A stretch of DNA of 64,000 nt from CAYLLT01 sp964384465 (GCA_964384465.1 CAYLLT010000016.1:6606-70605), one strand, 5' to 3'; positions 52,568 through 62,904 are shown, counted from the first letter of the stretch. The notes: generated from the letters alone by a model not told the origin. Numbers and translations are program-made.

Positions 52568-55500
52568 TTATTCCGCTAAATGGGACACCACCACCAGTTG
52601 CGCGCCCGCTTCGGGGCGGCTCCGGGGATAGAGGAAGCCCGCGTCAGGCGGGAGGAGATTGCTGGAGATGCTCGTTCCTAGACGGCTTTCCGTCTTGCTT
52701 ATGAGCGTCCATGCGTCTTCGATGTTACCGCCGACTGAAACCGCTGTCGCGTAACGGTACGAATCGCGGTCGGCGGATTTGAATTGGATCGGCTTGCCCT
52801 GGTTCATCATGTCTCGCCACAAGCCGCCCCAGGTCTTGTCTGTCGGCGCACCGGGTGTGCCCTGCGGCGGCTGCGTGAGACTGACGAAGGTCCATACCGC
52901 GGTGGGCGATCGATCGAACGACCGTTCGCACAGTTGGGCCAGGCGCGTGACCTGGACCGGCCCCGCGGCGGGCACATCCTTGGGCTGTCCAAGATTCACC
53001 GGGTCCGCCAATCGCATCTGCACCGGCACCCCCGCGAACGGTAGCTCGGTCATCGGCACAAAGCAGAGCGGGCCGTCGGGGGCGATGGCGACACCGAACG
53101 ACGCCACCCCGCCGCCGCGGGAGGCGAAGAACGGTTTCGCACCACCCCTGGCGGTTACGATCGGTTGCAACAAGCGTGCTCCCAGCACCGGCAGCGCTTT
53201 GGCCGGATCGAACGCGACACCATCCAGAAATTCCGCCGCGCCGCCCAGACTCCGCAGCGCCACCGTCCACGAATCACCGTCATCGACGAACCAGTAGAAC
53301 GCGTATACGTGGTCGGTGCCCCAGAAGTATTCGATGAACCGGTTGGGCTGGACCCACTTGCGGGTGCGGTCGTCCAGGTTCTTTTGCAGGGTTGCGGTCA
53401 ACGATTTCAGGTCGTCCGCGGGCAGCACCTCGGACATCCATTTGATGCGGCCAAGCAGAACCAGGTAGTCGGAGACGCGTTTGAGTTCGCCGGGATTGCT
53501 GACGTCAAATTTCAGCTCCTTCAGGTCGCCGGGGGCTTTCAGGGAGAGGGCTTTGGCCAATTGGTCATCGAGTTGTTTCCGCTCTCCCCACCAGCGATAA
53601 AACTCCGGCACTTTGGCGGTGTTCACCTGGTTATTGACTTCCGCGGCGATCAATTCGACGGTGCGAGCAAGGCCCTTGGGCGGCGCGTCGGGCAGCGCCG
53701 TCTGCGGATCGGGGACGGGGATGGAGAGCAGCTCCCTGCCCTGCGGACCGGGGCGGCGAATGGAGAGCAGCAGCTTGCTGTTATCGAGCCGCAGATCGAC
53801 CGCCGCCGCGTCGTAGTCGCGCAGCCACGTGTTGCCCTGCCCGTTCACCAGCGCGCCGGCAACATCGCTCCTCCACTTCTCGTTCTTGGCGTATTCGGGC
53901 CAGCGCGGCTTGTTGCTGACGGTGAAGGCAGTGCCGTCGACGGCACCGCTCTCCGCGGCGGCAGCGACGTTGCCCGCCCGGTCGGAAGCGGTTCCGGCCG
54001 CGATGGCGATCGCCAGCGTGCCGTCGCCGGCGATGCCGGCCACGGTCAATGTCCGTGATGCATTGCCGACCCCTGATATCGCCAGCTTGCCGGTAGCCGT
54101 CCCCGTTAGGGTCGTGAGCTTCGCATCTTTGTCGGCGAGCGTGATCTTATCCGCGCCCGTGTAGGTGATCGTATACGTAACCGGCCCGGTCGCTGTTGAA
54201 TGAGGGGACGGCGGACCGATGGTCAGCGTCGGCGGCGTGTTATCGACGGTCACCTTCGCCGAAACGGGTGCGTCGGCGGCCACGCCATTGCCGGCTGCAT
54301 CCGCACAGGTACCCGGTTTGAGTCGAATCGCCAGCGCGCCGTCGCCGGTGATCTCGTCGAGCATCACGGTGTACGGTCCCGTGCCGTCGATGCCGTCGAC
54401 GGCAACGGCACCGCCGGTGCCAGTCACGCTGACTTTCCCGGCCCTGGCTTTCTCCGACGCCACCACCTCGACCGCATCGGTGCCCATGCCCTTGACGGGT
54501 TCACTGAAAGTCAGGTCGAAGCGGACCGGCCCTTTCCGCGTGAGCGCGACCGATGGCTCGCCGATGAGCACGGTCGGCGGCGTCGCATCATACGTCACGA
54601 CATTGTCGGCTCCCGCCGAAGCGGTGTTGCCGTTGCCGGCGGCATTGACCGCGGCCTTTGAATGGATGGCTGCGATGACCGTGCCCGACTTCGTGAGGCC
54701 GCTGACGGTGATCGTGTAGTTCTGGTGATCGCCGGAGTCCGCGACTTCCACTTTCTTCGTGCCACTCGCGGTGCCGGTAATCTTCACATCCGATTCATCG
54801 AACCCGGTGACCGGTTCGGTGAACTTCGCGGCGAACTTGATGCTGGAAGAATTCGTCGGATTCGCCTGTCCCGCTACGCGGGCGAGCGTGACGCCGGGCG
54901 CGGTGACATCGTAGGCGACGGTGATTCCATCGGCGGGTGATGCCGTGTTGCCGTTGCCGGCGGCATCGGTCGCGACATTGGCGGCGATCACGGCGACAAT
55001 GCTGCCGCTGCCGGTTGGGCCCGCCGCGACCACCTCGTAGACGGCCGGTCCGCCCGTGACGGCTACCGTCTTGTCGCCGGTAGCCGTGCCGGTGATCGTG
55101 ACGCGTTTACCGTCGAACCCGCTCACCGGTTCACTGAACGTCGCCGTTAAGCGGATCGGCATCGCGTTCGTCTGGCTCTTCTGACCTTCCGCCAGCTTCA
55201 GGCTCACCGTCGGTGCGACACGGTCAATCCGCACGGGTTCGCTCGGCCCGAACGCCTCATTGCCCTGACCGTCGGCGGCTTTCGCGGCATCCACATTGAC
55301 CGCCAGCGTGAGCGTGCCGTCGCCATCGAGTCCGCTGATTGTGACGGTGTAGATCGAGCCACTCTTGCTCTCGACCGAAATCTTCTTCTTGCTCAATGTA
55401 CCGTCGTGTTTGACCGTCACGCCCGCCTCGCCAAACCCGCTGACCTCCTTATCAAACTCAACGGTGAAGCCGACCGTCTCGACATTGGTCGGCCCCGTGC

Positions 55501-58500
55501 GGTCTGCTGTGATGGATTTCACCTTCGGCCGGGCGACGATCGGCGGCGGAGCGGTCTTGACCTGTAGTGTGGCCGGTTCGCTGCCCGCCGAGCCCGCGGC
55601 ATTGGTGATGACGCAGCGATAATCCCCTGCATCGACTTCCTTCGCACTGGCCAGGTTCAGCACTTCGGACTGTTGACCGGCGACCGCGTTCCAGCCATTG
55701 CTGGCCTTTTTCTGCCACTGGAAGTTCAGCGGCTTCGTCCCGGTGACCTCCACACGCAGCTCCGCCGCTGCGTTCTCATCGACCGTGATGCCCTGTGGGT
55801 GTTTCGCAATCGCCGGTGGGACGACGATCCTCAGTGCCGCCGGGTGGCTCGATGCCGAGCCGGACGCATTGGTGACCACGCAGCGATATTGTCGTTCGTC
55901 GGCGGGAATCACGGTCAGCAGCGTCAACGTGCTGCCGGTCCGCCCCTTCATGGCCTGCCACTGGTTGTCCACCATCTTTTCCCACTGAAAGATGGGTTCC
56001 GGTCGGCCGCGGGCCTTGACGGTGAAGCTGGCCCGCGCGCCGGCGGTCACCACCACTTCGGCCGGTTGATCGACGATCGACGGGGCCAGCGGCGTCGCGG
56101 GGCGCGTCAGCCAGAACGCAACCGCAGCCACGCAGCCAATCGTCAGCGTGGATAAGCCGCCGATGCGCACGAGCTTTTTTCGGGCAGTATGTAATCCCTG
56201 CCGTGCGCTCTCGGCGATTGATCCGGCATCGCCGTGCAACTCCGGCACGTAGGGATTGCTCAACACCTCGCCGGCCAGCGCCAGCGCGGGCTTCAGCCGG
56301 CCGGCGGTGAGCGCTTCATGAGCCGAGGCGAGCGCGCCCCGAACCTCCTGCTGTGAATCGCCGATTTGTTTGAGCAGCGTGTGGATTTGTGCGAGGAGTT
56401 GGTTCGCGCCCTTGCTCACCGCGTCGAAACCTCGGCCTGCCGAGCTCTCGGCGATCCGGGCGGCTTCCTGCAAGTCCAGCAGTTCGGCGGGTTCATACTG
56501 GCGGCGGCTGTCGAATCGGGCCTGCGCGCGGGCCAGTTCCGCCTGGGCATCCTGAAAATCCGCCCCGCGAAGAAACTGCCGGAGCTGCTCGACGATCTCG
56601 GCCGCATTCTGGTAACGATCCTGCGGTTCGGCGGCCATCGCTTTTTCGCACACGGCTCGCAGCGCCCCTGGCGTCTGCGGCGCGGCCTGGGCCAGCGGTT
56701 TGACCTGCGATCGCAGCGTGTTCAGCAGCGTCCGCGAGATCGACGGGCGGACGCGCGTCGATGTATCCGACGTCTGGAAAGGCGGCTGCTTGGCGAGCAG
56801 GCCGTACAGCACGCAGCCCAGCGCGAAGATGTCAGCCCGGTGATCGACGAACTCGCCCAGCGATGCCACCACCTCCGGCGCGATGTACCCCGGCGTACCG
56901 CACAGGCCGGTGTTGGCCCGGCGGTCGCAGATCGAACGCATCCGCGCCAGGCCGAAATCGATCAGCCACGGCCCTTCGCCCGGCCGCTCGCCGAGATAAA
57001 TGTTCTGCGGCTTGATGTCGCGATGCAGCACGCCCTGCTTGTGGGCGTACGCGAGGGCATCGGCGACGGGAATGAGAATCTCGGCGATCGCGCGCGGCGT
57101 GAGCGGGTGCTGCCGCGCGTACTCGGCCAGATCGCGCCCGCGGATGTAATTCGTATCGAAGCACGGCCGCTCGTCAATCACGTCGAAGCTGTTGATGTGG
57201 ATGATGTGCGGGTGGTTGAGGGCGGCGACGGCTTCGGCTACGTTCTGAAGCGCGTCGGCCAAGCTGCGGCTCTCGGCGGCGGCGGGCGCGAGCTTGAGCG
57301 CGACTTCGCGTTTGAGCTTGAGGTCGCGGGCCCGGTAGACCTCGCCCATGCCGCCGCGGCCGAGGAATTCGACGATCTCATACTTGTCGCCGAGCCGCGA
57401 GCCGGCCGCGAGTGTCTCGTCCGGTCTCGCCGGGCGGGCAGTCAACGTGCAATCGTGCAGAAACGTCTCGAAATTGTGCACCGTGGTCCGCACCCAGTCG
57501 GGGGCGTTCCGAGGCAGGCTCTCTTCGGGCGGAAAGACATCGACCTCGGCGACTTTTTCCTCGCGGCGCGTCCGTAGCTCCAGGTGCCTCTGAATACTTT
57601 TAATGCGCACATCGGTCAGCAGCTTCTGGGCCTTCTGCCGCAGCAGCGTCGCCGCCTGGACCGCCGGCCGCGAAGGGTCTGGGATCTTGTGCAGAATCTC
57701 ATCGAAAGCCCGCATCGCGCCGGGGAATTCCTCCCGATCGATCAGCGCCCGGCCCGCGTCGACCGCCGCCAGGTCCTCAACGATCTGCGTGGCACCGGCC
57801 AGCACCGCCGGTTCGGCCTGCCGGTTCTTCAGAACGCTCTCGGCGGCACGCTGCGCGGCCGCAAGATCGCCGGCCCGCATCGCCGCAAGCGCCTGGTCGT
57901 AGTCGGCGACCGCCCGCTGGCGAGCCTGATCGGCCGACTTCTGCGCCGCCCCTCCTTTTTCGATGATCTGTAGCGCCTTCGCCCGAAGCGCGGCATCCGT
58001 ATAGGGATTCTGTTCGACCTCCCTGGCGAGGTTCAGGCCGTCCGCGAACTGACCCTGCTTCATCACATCAACCGCTCGCGCCAGTTGCTGCGTCAACGAC
58101 TGGAGCAGCTTGCCGCGCACCGCGGCCACATCCGCCGCGATCCGCTCGGCTTCGGCCGCGATGTCCGGGTATTCCGAACGGGCCAGCCCACGCGCGATCT
58201 TCTCGGCCTCCAGCCACTGCTCGCGTTCCAAATGCTCGCGGGCGCGGCGAAGATGCTCTTCGATCTCGGCACGGCTCTCCTGGCCTTTGACGGCGGCCGC
58301 CAGCAGCTCCTGCTTTCGACGCGGGATTTCATCGAGCAGCACCGATGCCAGTCGCCGTTGTGCATCGGAGATGTGCTCGGTCTTCAGGGCGTCATCGAGC
58401 AGGCTCTCGGCGTTTTCCAGACTAGGCCACTCGCCTGACTTGATCGCCTTGTCCGCCGACTGGAGCAGTCCGTCGATGTGGGCCCGCGCCTGGCGGATGA

Positions 58501-60340
58501 CCTCCTGTTGCTCTTTGAAACGTTTCTCGGTCTGGTCGATTTTCGCGTGCAGATCGCGCGCCTGCTGCGCCAGCTCCGCGTGCATGTCCTGCCGCTCGAC
58601 GGGCTGAATCAACTGCCGGGCCTCGGCAAAGGCTTCGCGGGCCAAAGCATCGACGGCCTGCCGGAGATGCTCGGTCAGCTCCTGGGCGTAACGGCGGCGG
58701 GCCTCGGTTTCGGCACGATGCTGCGCCAGACGTGCTTCGACGGTACCGGCCGTTGAAACGATGTCCGGGACCCACGATGGGAGTTCCGGCCGCTGCGACA
58801 GATGCTTTTCGAGAAGTTCCCAGTCTTCGGCAGCCAGCGCGTTCTCGGCCTGCGACAACCACGCACGAGCGGCCGCTTCGACCGTATCCACCGTTGCTTT
58901 GGTTGTTTTTTCCTGGCGCGAGAGCTCATCCCGCAGACGCGCGAGTTGCTGCTCGACCGGCGGCAGCAACGGCGGAGTCCGGGGCATACCTTCCAATCGC
59001 GACTGGAAGGCGCGAAGTGTATTGAGGTACTGTGCAACCTGCTCGCGATGGGCGCTGCCCAAGGCGGTTTCGATCTCGGCCAGCTCGCCGCGGACGGCAA
59101 GATTCTGATCGAGTCGGGCTTTAAGCTGCTGGGCCTTCTGGGCCGCCGCGGACGGTAGATCCGGCACCGCCCGCACCTGAGCCAGCGGCCCCGCCGCCTG
59201 CTCCCAATCCTCGCTAGCCAAGGTTTTGACCGCCGACTCGAAAACCAGAAACGCATTGGCGAGCTGCACGACCGCGCGGGAGGCATCGGGGTTTCGCGCG
59301 ATCGGTTGAACGCGGCGGCGAATCTCGTCCCACGGCACGTCTTCCAGCGGCGCATGTTCGAGCAGTCCCGAGACGGCTTTGATCTCGGACTTCAGAATGT
59401 CATCGATGGAGGCTGGGCCGATACCAACGCCGGCCAGGGACTCGGCGGCTTGAGCGGCGGACGGGCGGTTCGGCGGATCACGATCGTTCATCCGCCCGAC
59501 GACATCGCACCACACCTGGATCGCTTTGTCGGGCGATTCGCGCAGCTCCTTGCGGAATCCCCTGGTGGACACCAGTTCGCCCAGACCCTCGGCAACTTCG
59601 ACCAGCCGGTGCGCTTCGGGAAAGTCAAAGAAATACGGATGCCGCCGTTCGGCCAGCAGGTGCAGCAACAGGCCCGCGGCGATGATGTCGGCGCTCGGCT
59701 CGAAGCTCTTGTACAGGCGCGTGCCGTATTTTTCGGGGTCGATGAACGCGCACAGACGATCGTCGCGGTCGCTCACGTCCGGCGGCAGGACTTCCCAGTA
59801 ACCGCTTGCATCGTGCAGGACCGCGGCAACTTGTTGCCGCAAACTTTCCGCGCCGGGGTGCGCGGCCAGATTGATGTAGCTGTCCGGGCCCAGGGCGGCG
59901 CAGACGGCTGGCGCGAAGCCGAAATCGGTGATCCTCTCAATGCCGTCTTTTCCCACCAGAATGACGCCGGGGCACAATCCGCCGTGTATCGCCGGCCGGG
60001 CATCCTTCATCCCGTGGGCCACCCGCAGCGCATCCAGAATTGCCGCCGCCATCCGCAGCAGCGCGGCGTTGTCGATGGGCGGCGCCTGCGGATCGAAAAA
60101 ACGCTCGATCGGCAGCGGTTCCGCCGGTTCGTGGTCCACGAAAAACGCGAGATCGTTTTGTTGAAGCGTGCCGGTGAAGCGCAGCACGTGCGGCGATCGC
60201 GCCGCCAGTTGCTGCTGAAGTTCGACGGCCGCGGCGAGCGCCTGCGCAAGCTGGGTGAGCTGAGCTTGCGTAGCCCCTGCGGGTTTGAGGATGACACGTC
60301 GAGTTCCGGCCATCAGCGGTAAAGCCCCTGGGGCGGACAT
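52568..60340 (-). CDS. Giant transmembrane Ser/Thr kinase with Ig-like extracytoplasmic repeats
   Basis: About 2590 residues. (1) Residues ~1-310: kinase-like, with HGGLCPGVILVGKDGIERIT-DFG where an active enzyme has HRDxKxxN, so probably a pseudokinase. (2) ~320-970: helical TPR/coiled-coil repeats (EDWELLEKHLSQRPELPSWV). (3) ~980-1290: active Hanks kinase with LGRGGMGEVYRARD, VALKLA, GVLHRDIKPQNIYL, DFGLAR and GTPGYIAPEV. (4) ~1395-1415: one transmembrane helix (STLTIGCVAAVAFWLTRPAT). (5) ~1420-1600: two Ig domains with RYRCVVTN-type Cys/Tyr motifs. (6) ~1610-2150: about five bacterial Ig-like repeats (SGFDGKRVTITGTATGDKTV). (7) Unrecognised C-terminal domain. Start ATG 60340 chosen; TTG 60352 is possible. 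Probably senses outside and signals inside. Confidence 0.9.
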   Translation of the reverse strand: MSAPGALPLMAGTRRVILKPAGATQAQLTQLAQALAAAVELQQQLAARSPHVLRFTGTLQQNDLAFFVDHEPAEPLPIERFFDPQAPPIDNAALLRMAAAILDALRVAHGMKDARPAIHGGLCPGVILVGKDGIERITDFGFAPAVCAALGPDSYINLAAHPGAESLRQQVAAVLHDASGYWEVLPPDVSDRDDRLCAFIDPEKYGTRLYKSFEPSADIIAAGLLLHLLAERRHPYFFDFPEAHRLVEVAEGLGELVSTRGFRKELRESPDKAIQVWCDVVGRMNDRDPPNRPSAAQAAESLAGVGIGPASIDDILKSEIKAVSGLLEHAPLEDVPWDEIRRRVQPIARNPDASRAVVQLANAFLVFESAVKTLASEDWEQAAGPLAQVRAVPDLPSAAAQKAQQLKARLDQNLAVRGELAEIETALGSAHREQVAQYLNTLRAFQSRLEGMPRTPPLLPPVEQQLARLRDELSRQEKTTKATVDTVEAAARAWLSQAENALAAEDWELLEKHLSQRPELPSWVPDIVSTAGTVEARLAQHRAETEARRRYAQELTEHLRQAVDALAREAFAEARQLIQPVERQDMHAELAQQARDLHAKIDQTEKRFKEQQEVIRQARAHIDGLLQSADKAIKSGEWPSLENAESLLDDALKTEHISDAQRRLASVLLDEIPRRKQELLAAAVKGQESRAEIEEHLRRAREHLEREQWLEAEKIARGLARSEYPDIAAEAERIAADVAAVRGKLLQSLTQQLARAVDVMKQGQFADGLNLAREVEQNPYTDAALRAKALQIIEKGGAAQKSADQARQRAVADYDQALAAMRAGDLAAAQRAAESVLKNRQAEPAVLAGATQIVEDLAAVDAGRALIDREEFPGAMRAFDEILHKIPDPSRPAVQAATLLRQKAQKLLTDVRIKSIQRHLELRTRREEKVAEVDVFPPEESLPRNAPDWVRTTVHNFETFLHDCTLTARPARPDETLAAGSRLGDKYEIVEFLGRGGMGEVYRARDLKLKREVALKLAPAAAESRSLADALQNVAEAVAALNHPHIIHINSFDVIDERPCFDTNYIRGRDLAEYARQHPLTPRAIAEILIPVADALAYAHKQGVLHRDIKPQNIYLGERPGEGPWLIDFGLARMRSICDRRANTGLCGTPGYIAPEVVASLGEFVDHRADIFALGCVLYGLLAKQPPFQTSDTSTRVRPSISRTLLNTLRSQVKPLAQAAPQTPGALRAVCEKAMAAEPQDRYQNAAEIVEQLRQFLRGADFQDAQAELARAQARFDSRRQYEPAELLDLQEAARIAESSAGRGFDAVSKGANQLLAQIHTLLKQIGDSQQEVRGALASAHEALTAGRLKPALALAGEVLSNPYVPELHGDAGSIAESARQGLHTARKKLVRIGGLSTLTIGCVAAVAFWLTRPATPLAPSIVDQPAEVVVTAGARASFTVKARGRPEPIFQWEKMVDNQWQAMKGRTGSTLTLLTVIPADERQYRCVVTNASGSASSHPAALRIVVPPAIAKHPQGITVDENAAAELRVEVTGTKPLNFQWQKKASNGWNAVAGQQSEVLNLASAKEVDAGDYRCVITNAAGSAGSEPATLQVKTAPPPIVARPKVKSITADRTGPTNVETVGFTVEFDKEVSGFGEAGVTVKHDGTLSKKKISVESKSGSIYTVTISGLDGDGTLTLAVNVDAAKAADGQGNEAFGPSEPVRIDRVAPTVSLKLAEGQKSQTNAMPIRLTATFSEPVSGFDGKRVTITGTATGDKTVAVTGGPAVYEVVAAGPTGSGSIVAVIAANVATDAAGNGNTASPADGITVAYDVTAPGVTLARVAGQANPTNSSSIKFAAKFTEPVTGFDESDVKITGTASGTKKVEVADSGDHQNYTITVSGLTKSGTVIAAIHSKAAVNAAGNGNTASAGADNVVTYDATPPTVLIGEPSVALTRKGPVRFDLTFSEPVKGMGTDAVEVVASEKARAGKVSVTGTGGAVAVDGIDGTGPYTVMLDEITGDGALAIRLKPGTCADAAGNGVAADAPVSAKVTVDNTPPTLTIGPPSPHSTATGPVTYTITYTGADKITLADKDAKLTTLTGTATGKLAISGVGNASRTLTVAGIAGDGTLAIAIAAGTASDRAGNVAAAAESGAVDGTAFTVSNKPRWPEYAKNEKWRSDVAGALVNGQGNTWLRDYDAAAVDLRLDNSKLLLSIRRPGPQGRELLSIPVPDPQTALPDAPPKGLARTVELIAAEVNNQVNTAKVPEFYRWWGERKQLDDQLAKALSLKAPGDLKELKFDVSNPGELKRVSDYLVLLGRIKWMSEVLPADDLKSLTATLQKNLDDRTRKWVQPNRFIEYFWGTDHVYAFYWFVDDGDSWTVALRSLGGAAEFLDGVAFDPAKALPVLGARLLQPIVTARGGAKPFFASRGGGVASFGVAIAPDGPLCFVPMTELPFAGVPVQMRLADPVNLGQPKDVPAAGPVQVTRLAQLCERSFDRSPTAVWTFVSLTQPPQGTPGAPTDKTWGGLWRDMMNQGKPIQFKSADRDSYRYATAVSVGGNIEDAWTLISKTESRLGTSISSNLLPPDAGFLYPRSRPEAGAQLVVVSHLAE
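53931..53946. repeat. GTGCCGTCGACGGCAC palindrome (copy 5)
   Basis: Perfect 16-bp palindrome inside the giant kinase gene (codons GAVDGT). Confidence 0.8.
54391..54404. repeat. TGCCGTCGACGGCA palindrome (copy 6)
   Basis: Perfect 14-bp palindrome in the kinase gene (codons VAVDGI); a near copy (GTGCCGTCGATGCC) adjoins it at 54381-54394. Confidence 0.8.
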
Positions 60341-60493
60341 GAACGGGAACAAGCAACTGGGCCCATTCCGCGGCCCGGCGGGGGCGGCGCTTCTATGGGC
60401 CGTGATCGGCCAAATCGCGGGAAACGGCCAGCTATATGTTAGTTCTCGCGGGGGCGGCGGATCAATGGGCGTTCCCGGGCGGGGAGTGTTTTG

Positions 60494-60766
60494 CTACGAG
60501 CCGCGTCGCTCGGCGAATGCGTCATTTGCCTCGCTTACGCGTCCGGCACGGCTCTGTCCAAGGCCCTTGGCGATACTTCTCATCAAGTCGGCGTTTTCGA
60601 GGACCGCGATGGTTTCTTCCATGGCGCGAAGCTCCTGAGCGCTGATCAAATACGCTCGTTCGTGCCCGTGCTGGGTCACTACCACTCGGCCTTCCTTTTC
60701 CACGCGGTCCAGATACTCGGCAAATCTCTCCCGCATTTCAGACGCGGAAACAGCCAGTTCGCTCAT
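60494..60766 (-). CDS. Phd/YefM-type antitoxin without visible toxin
   Basis: 90 residues with the Phd/YefM N-terminal DNA-binding fold: ELAVSASEMRERFAEYLDRV then EGRVVVTQHGHERAYLISAQ (the VxITxHGxPxAVLI-like motif). Such antitoxins bind their promoter and neutralise a RelE or Doc/PIN toxin usually encoded immediately downstream. Here only ~140 bases separate it from the giant kinase gene and no toxin frame fits, so it looks orphaned. The C-terminus (AGRVSEANDAFAERRGS) is of normal length. Confidence 0.8.
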   Translation of the reverse strand: MSELAVSASEMRERFAEYLDRVEKEGRVVVTQHGHERAYLISAQELRAMEETIAVLENADLMRSIAKGLGQSRAGRVSEANDAFAERRGS

Positions 60767-60897
60767 TGGAATCCTCCATTCCGGAGCCCGACTGGGTATC
60801 CTCGGGCCAACAAAGCTGTATCACCCTTTCCGTAAGACAATCCACATTTTCAGGTATGGTTTGTACAAGGATTGTACGCTTCACGGGATGAAAGTGC

Positions 60898-62904
60898 CTA
60901 ATTGCCTCTGCCTCGCACGTCGAAAGGGCGGGACGCCTGCGGCTCAGGGGGCGGCGGGCTCGGCGGGATCGCCGGCCAATAGACCATGTCCGCGGGGTTC
61001 TTCTCGGAGTAGGCAATATCACTTCTCGGTGATGCGGAAGGCTGATCGATGAGCTTCTTCTGGCCGTGATCGTCCACCAGGTTCCGCCAGACGCTGTACA
61101 GCCGCATTTGGCCGTTCGCGTCCACCGAATACCGGAGTGCCGCGCCGGTGTAGACATCGATCGGGACGCTCGCCGCGTAATCCGGCACCAGCGCTTCGAG
61201 CCGATCCGGAAACCGCCCGTGTTTCGCCCGGTACGCCAGCAGCGCGATCACCGTCTGCGTCGCGGACTCGTTCATCCTCGTTTCACGGATCAGTTGATCG
61301 GCCCGATCTAAGCTGGGCATCATCTCAGCAATCAACCGGTATCGATATCGCTGTACGGGATCAGAATTGAGCTTTTCGATAAGCTTATCCGCCTGCGCCC
61401 GCGCGGGGTCATAGAGCGGTAGCCTACGGAAGTTGTCCATCTGATTCCAAAGTTCATGGTACTTGGCCAGTGTCTCCTTCCGGCCTGCATGGATCGCGAC
61501 GACACCCACCGACCAAGCATCATACGAGCCAAACACGGACACGTACCGGGCCACTTTCGTTCCGATCAGATGCCCGTCGCCGCACCCGTTGTCCGTGAAA
61601 AAACACTGGACCATGTCCTCAAAGTTGTATTGTTCGCTGGTCAGATTGGTCCGAATGGCCTCGGACGAAGCGGTCATGAGATGGCCGGCCCGCAGTGCCC
61701 GAACGTCCGTCGGGGTCAACTTTCCCTGCGTCTCATACAAAAGAGTTCTCATATCCTCTGTAGAGAGATTCACAATCGCGGCCCCGACCAACTGTTCGAT
61801 CAGCGTGCCGCCGGGCAACAACTGAAACCCCATGCGGTGTGCGGTATCCAGCGAATCCCACGCGGCGTCCAATTCTCCCGAGGCCAGGTGAACCCGGGCG
61901 TTCAGCGCCAGGAATTTGGCGACTTCGCGACAGCCCGCTAGTGGCGGCAGGAGGATCGACATCACACGTGGGAACTCCGGGTTTTCCTTTGGTTCGACGA
62001 ACTCGTAGGAAGCGCCGGGCTTCATTCGGCGTTTATTCATCTCGAACGTGAACCGCCGGCTTTCACGATTGTCGTAGCGATATCCGAGGGCGCGCCGATG
62101 GGCCGCCCGGCGGATGTCATCGACGAACCTCCGGTTAGCCTGCACCCAGGCCGTCGCCGCGGGCCACAGCTCATCGGCCGGCGTCAGATACGCGAATCGA
62201 TCAGTCTGCTCATCCAGCTCGTCCGGCATCGGCTGAAAATTCAGGATGATCTGCTTGAGGATCGGCCAGGCCCGCTCACTCTCGGGGACCGTGTCCACGG
62301 GCGCGTTGATCCTGGCGACATAGTCCACCGAGAGCGTCGGCCGGCCCGTGAAGATCCACCCGATGTACGCGGCGATCGCCAGCAGTGTGAGTACAAAACC
62401 GCGGCACGTGGCGACGAACGCTTTCCAGATGACGGGTCGTGCCCGCTTCTTGCCGCGGCGGATCAGGCGGGCCGCCAGGCGCGGATTGCCGAACTGTTCG
62501 ACTGCCCGCCGCGCGGCTTCATCCGCCGGCAACCCGGCCTCAGTCATTGCGCCGATCGCATCGCGGAAATGGCTCTTCAGCTCCGCGCGGACATCGTGCT
62601 TCTCGGACAGCCACAACCGCGTGCGGCGGACGATGTCCCGGATTAACGCTTGAATCGATGGCGGAATGTCCAGATCGGCGATGCTCGCGCGTTTCGCGGC
62701 GCGGCTCTGTCGTGACCCAACCACCCAGGCCAGCAGCACGCCGCCGATCAGACAAACCGGAGTCAGCACGATGAGCGGCGGCAGAAGGAAGGTGAGAATC
62801 CCGTTGACGCACTCCAGAGAAGCGGCGGCAACGGCCCCCGTCATCAGACCGAAGATGATGCGCGTGGTGCGGCTCGGCGACTGCCTCTCATTCGCTTTGT
62901 TCAT
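60898..62904 (-). CDS. Membrane protein with HAAS-like domain, partner of a PadR regulator
   Basis: 668 residues. Two transmembrane helices near the N-terminus (residues ~15-62), a HAAS/permease-prefix-like segment (AELKSHFRDAIGAMTEAGLP, then DEAARRAVEQFGNPRLAARL), a third helix (~168-188), and a long soluble C-terminal region. The end (TVIALLAYRAKHGRFPDRLE, ALVPDYAASVPIDVYTGAAL) resembles the end of type II pseudopilin-like planctomycete proteins. HAAS proteins are typically encoded after a PadR repressor, as here (36 bases). Function unknown; it probably sits in the inner membrane. Confidence 0.75.
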   Translation of the reverse strand: MNKANERQSPSRTTRIIFGLMTGAVAAASLECVNGILTFLLPPLIVLTPVCLIGGVLLAWVVGSRQSRAAKRASIADLDIPPSIQALIRDIVRRTRLWLSEKHDVRAELKSHFRDAIGAMTEAGLPADEAARRAVEQFGNPRLAARLIRRGKKRARPVIWKAFVATCRGFVLTLLAIAAYIGWIFTGRPTLSVDYVARINAPVDTVPESERAWPILKQIILNFQPMPDELDEQTDRFAYLTPADELWPAATAWVQANRRFVDDIRRAAHRRALGYRYDNRESRRFTFEMNKRRMKPGASYEFVEPKENPEFPRVMSILLPPLAGCREVAKFLALNARVHLASGELDAAWDSLDTAHRMGFQLLPGGTLIEQLVGAAIVNLSTEDMRTLLYETQGKLTPTDVRALRAGHLMTASSEAIRTNLTSEQYNFEDMVQCFFTDNGCGDGHLIGTKVARYVSVFGSYDAWSVGVVAIHAGRKETLAKYHELWNQMDNFRRLPLYDPARAQADKLIEKLNSDPVQRYRYRLIAEMMPSLDRADQLIRETRMNESATQTVIALLAYRAKHGRFPDRLEALVPDYAASVPIDVYTGAALRYSVDANGQMRLYSVWRNLVDDHGQKKLIDQPSASPRSDIAYSEKNPADMVYWPAIPPSPPPPEPQASRPFDVRGRGN

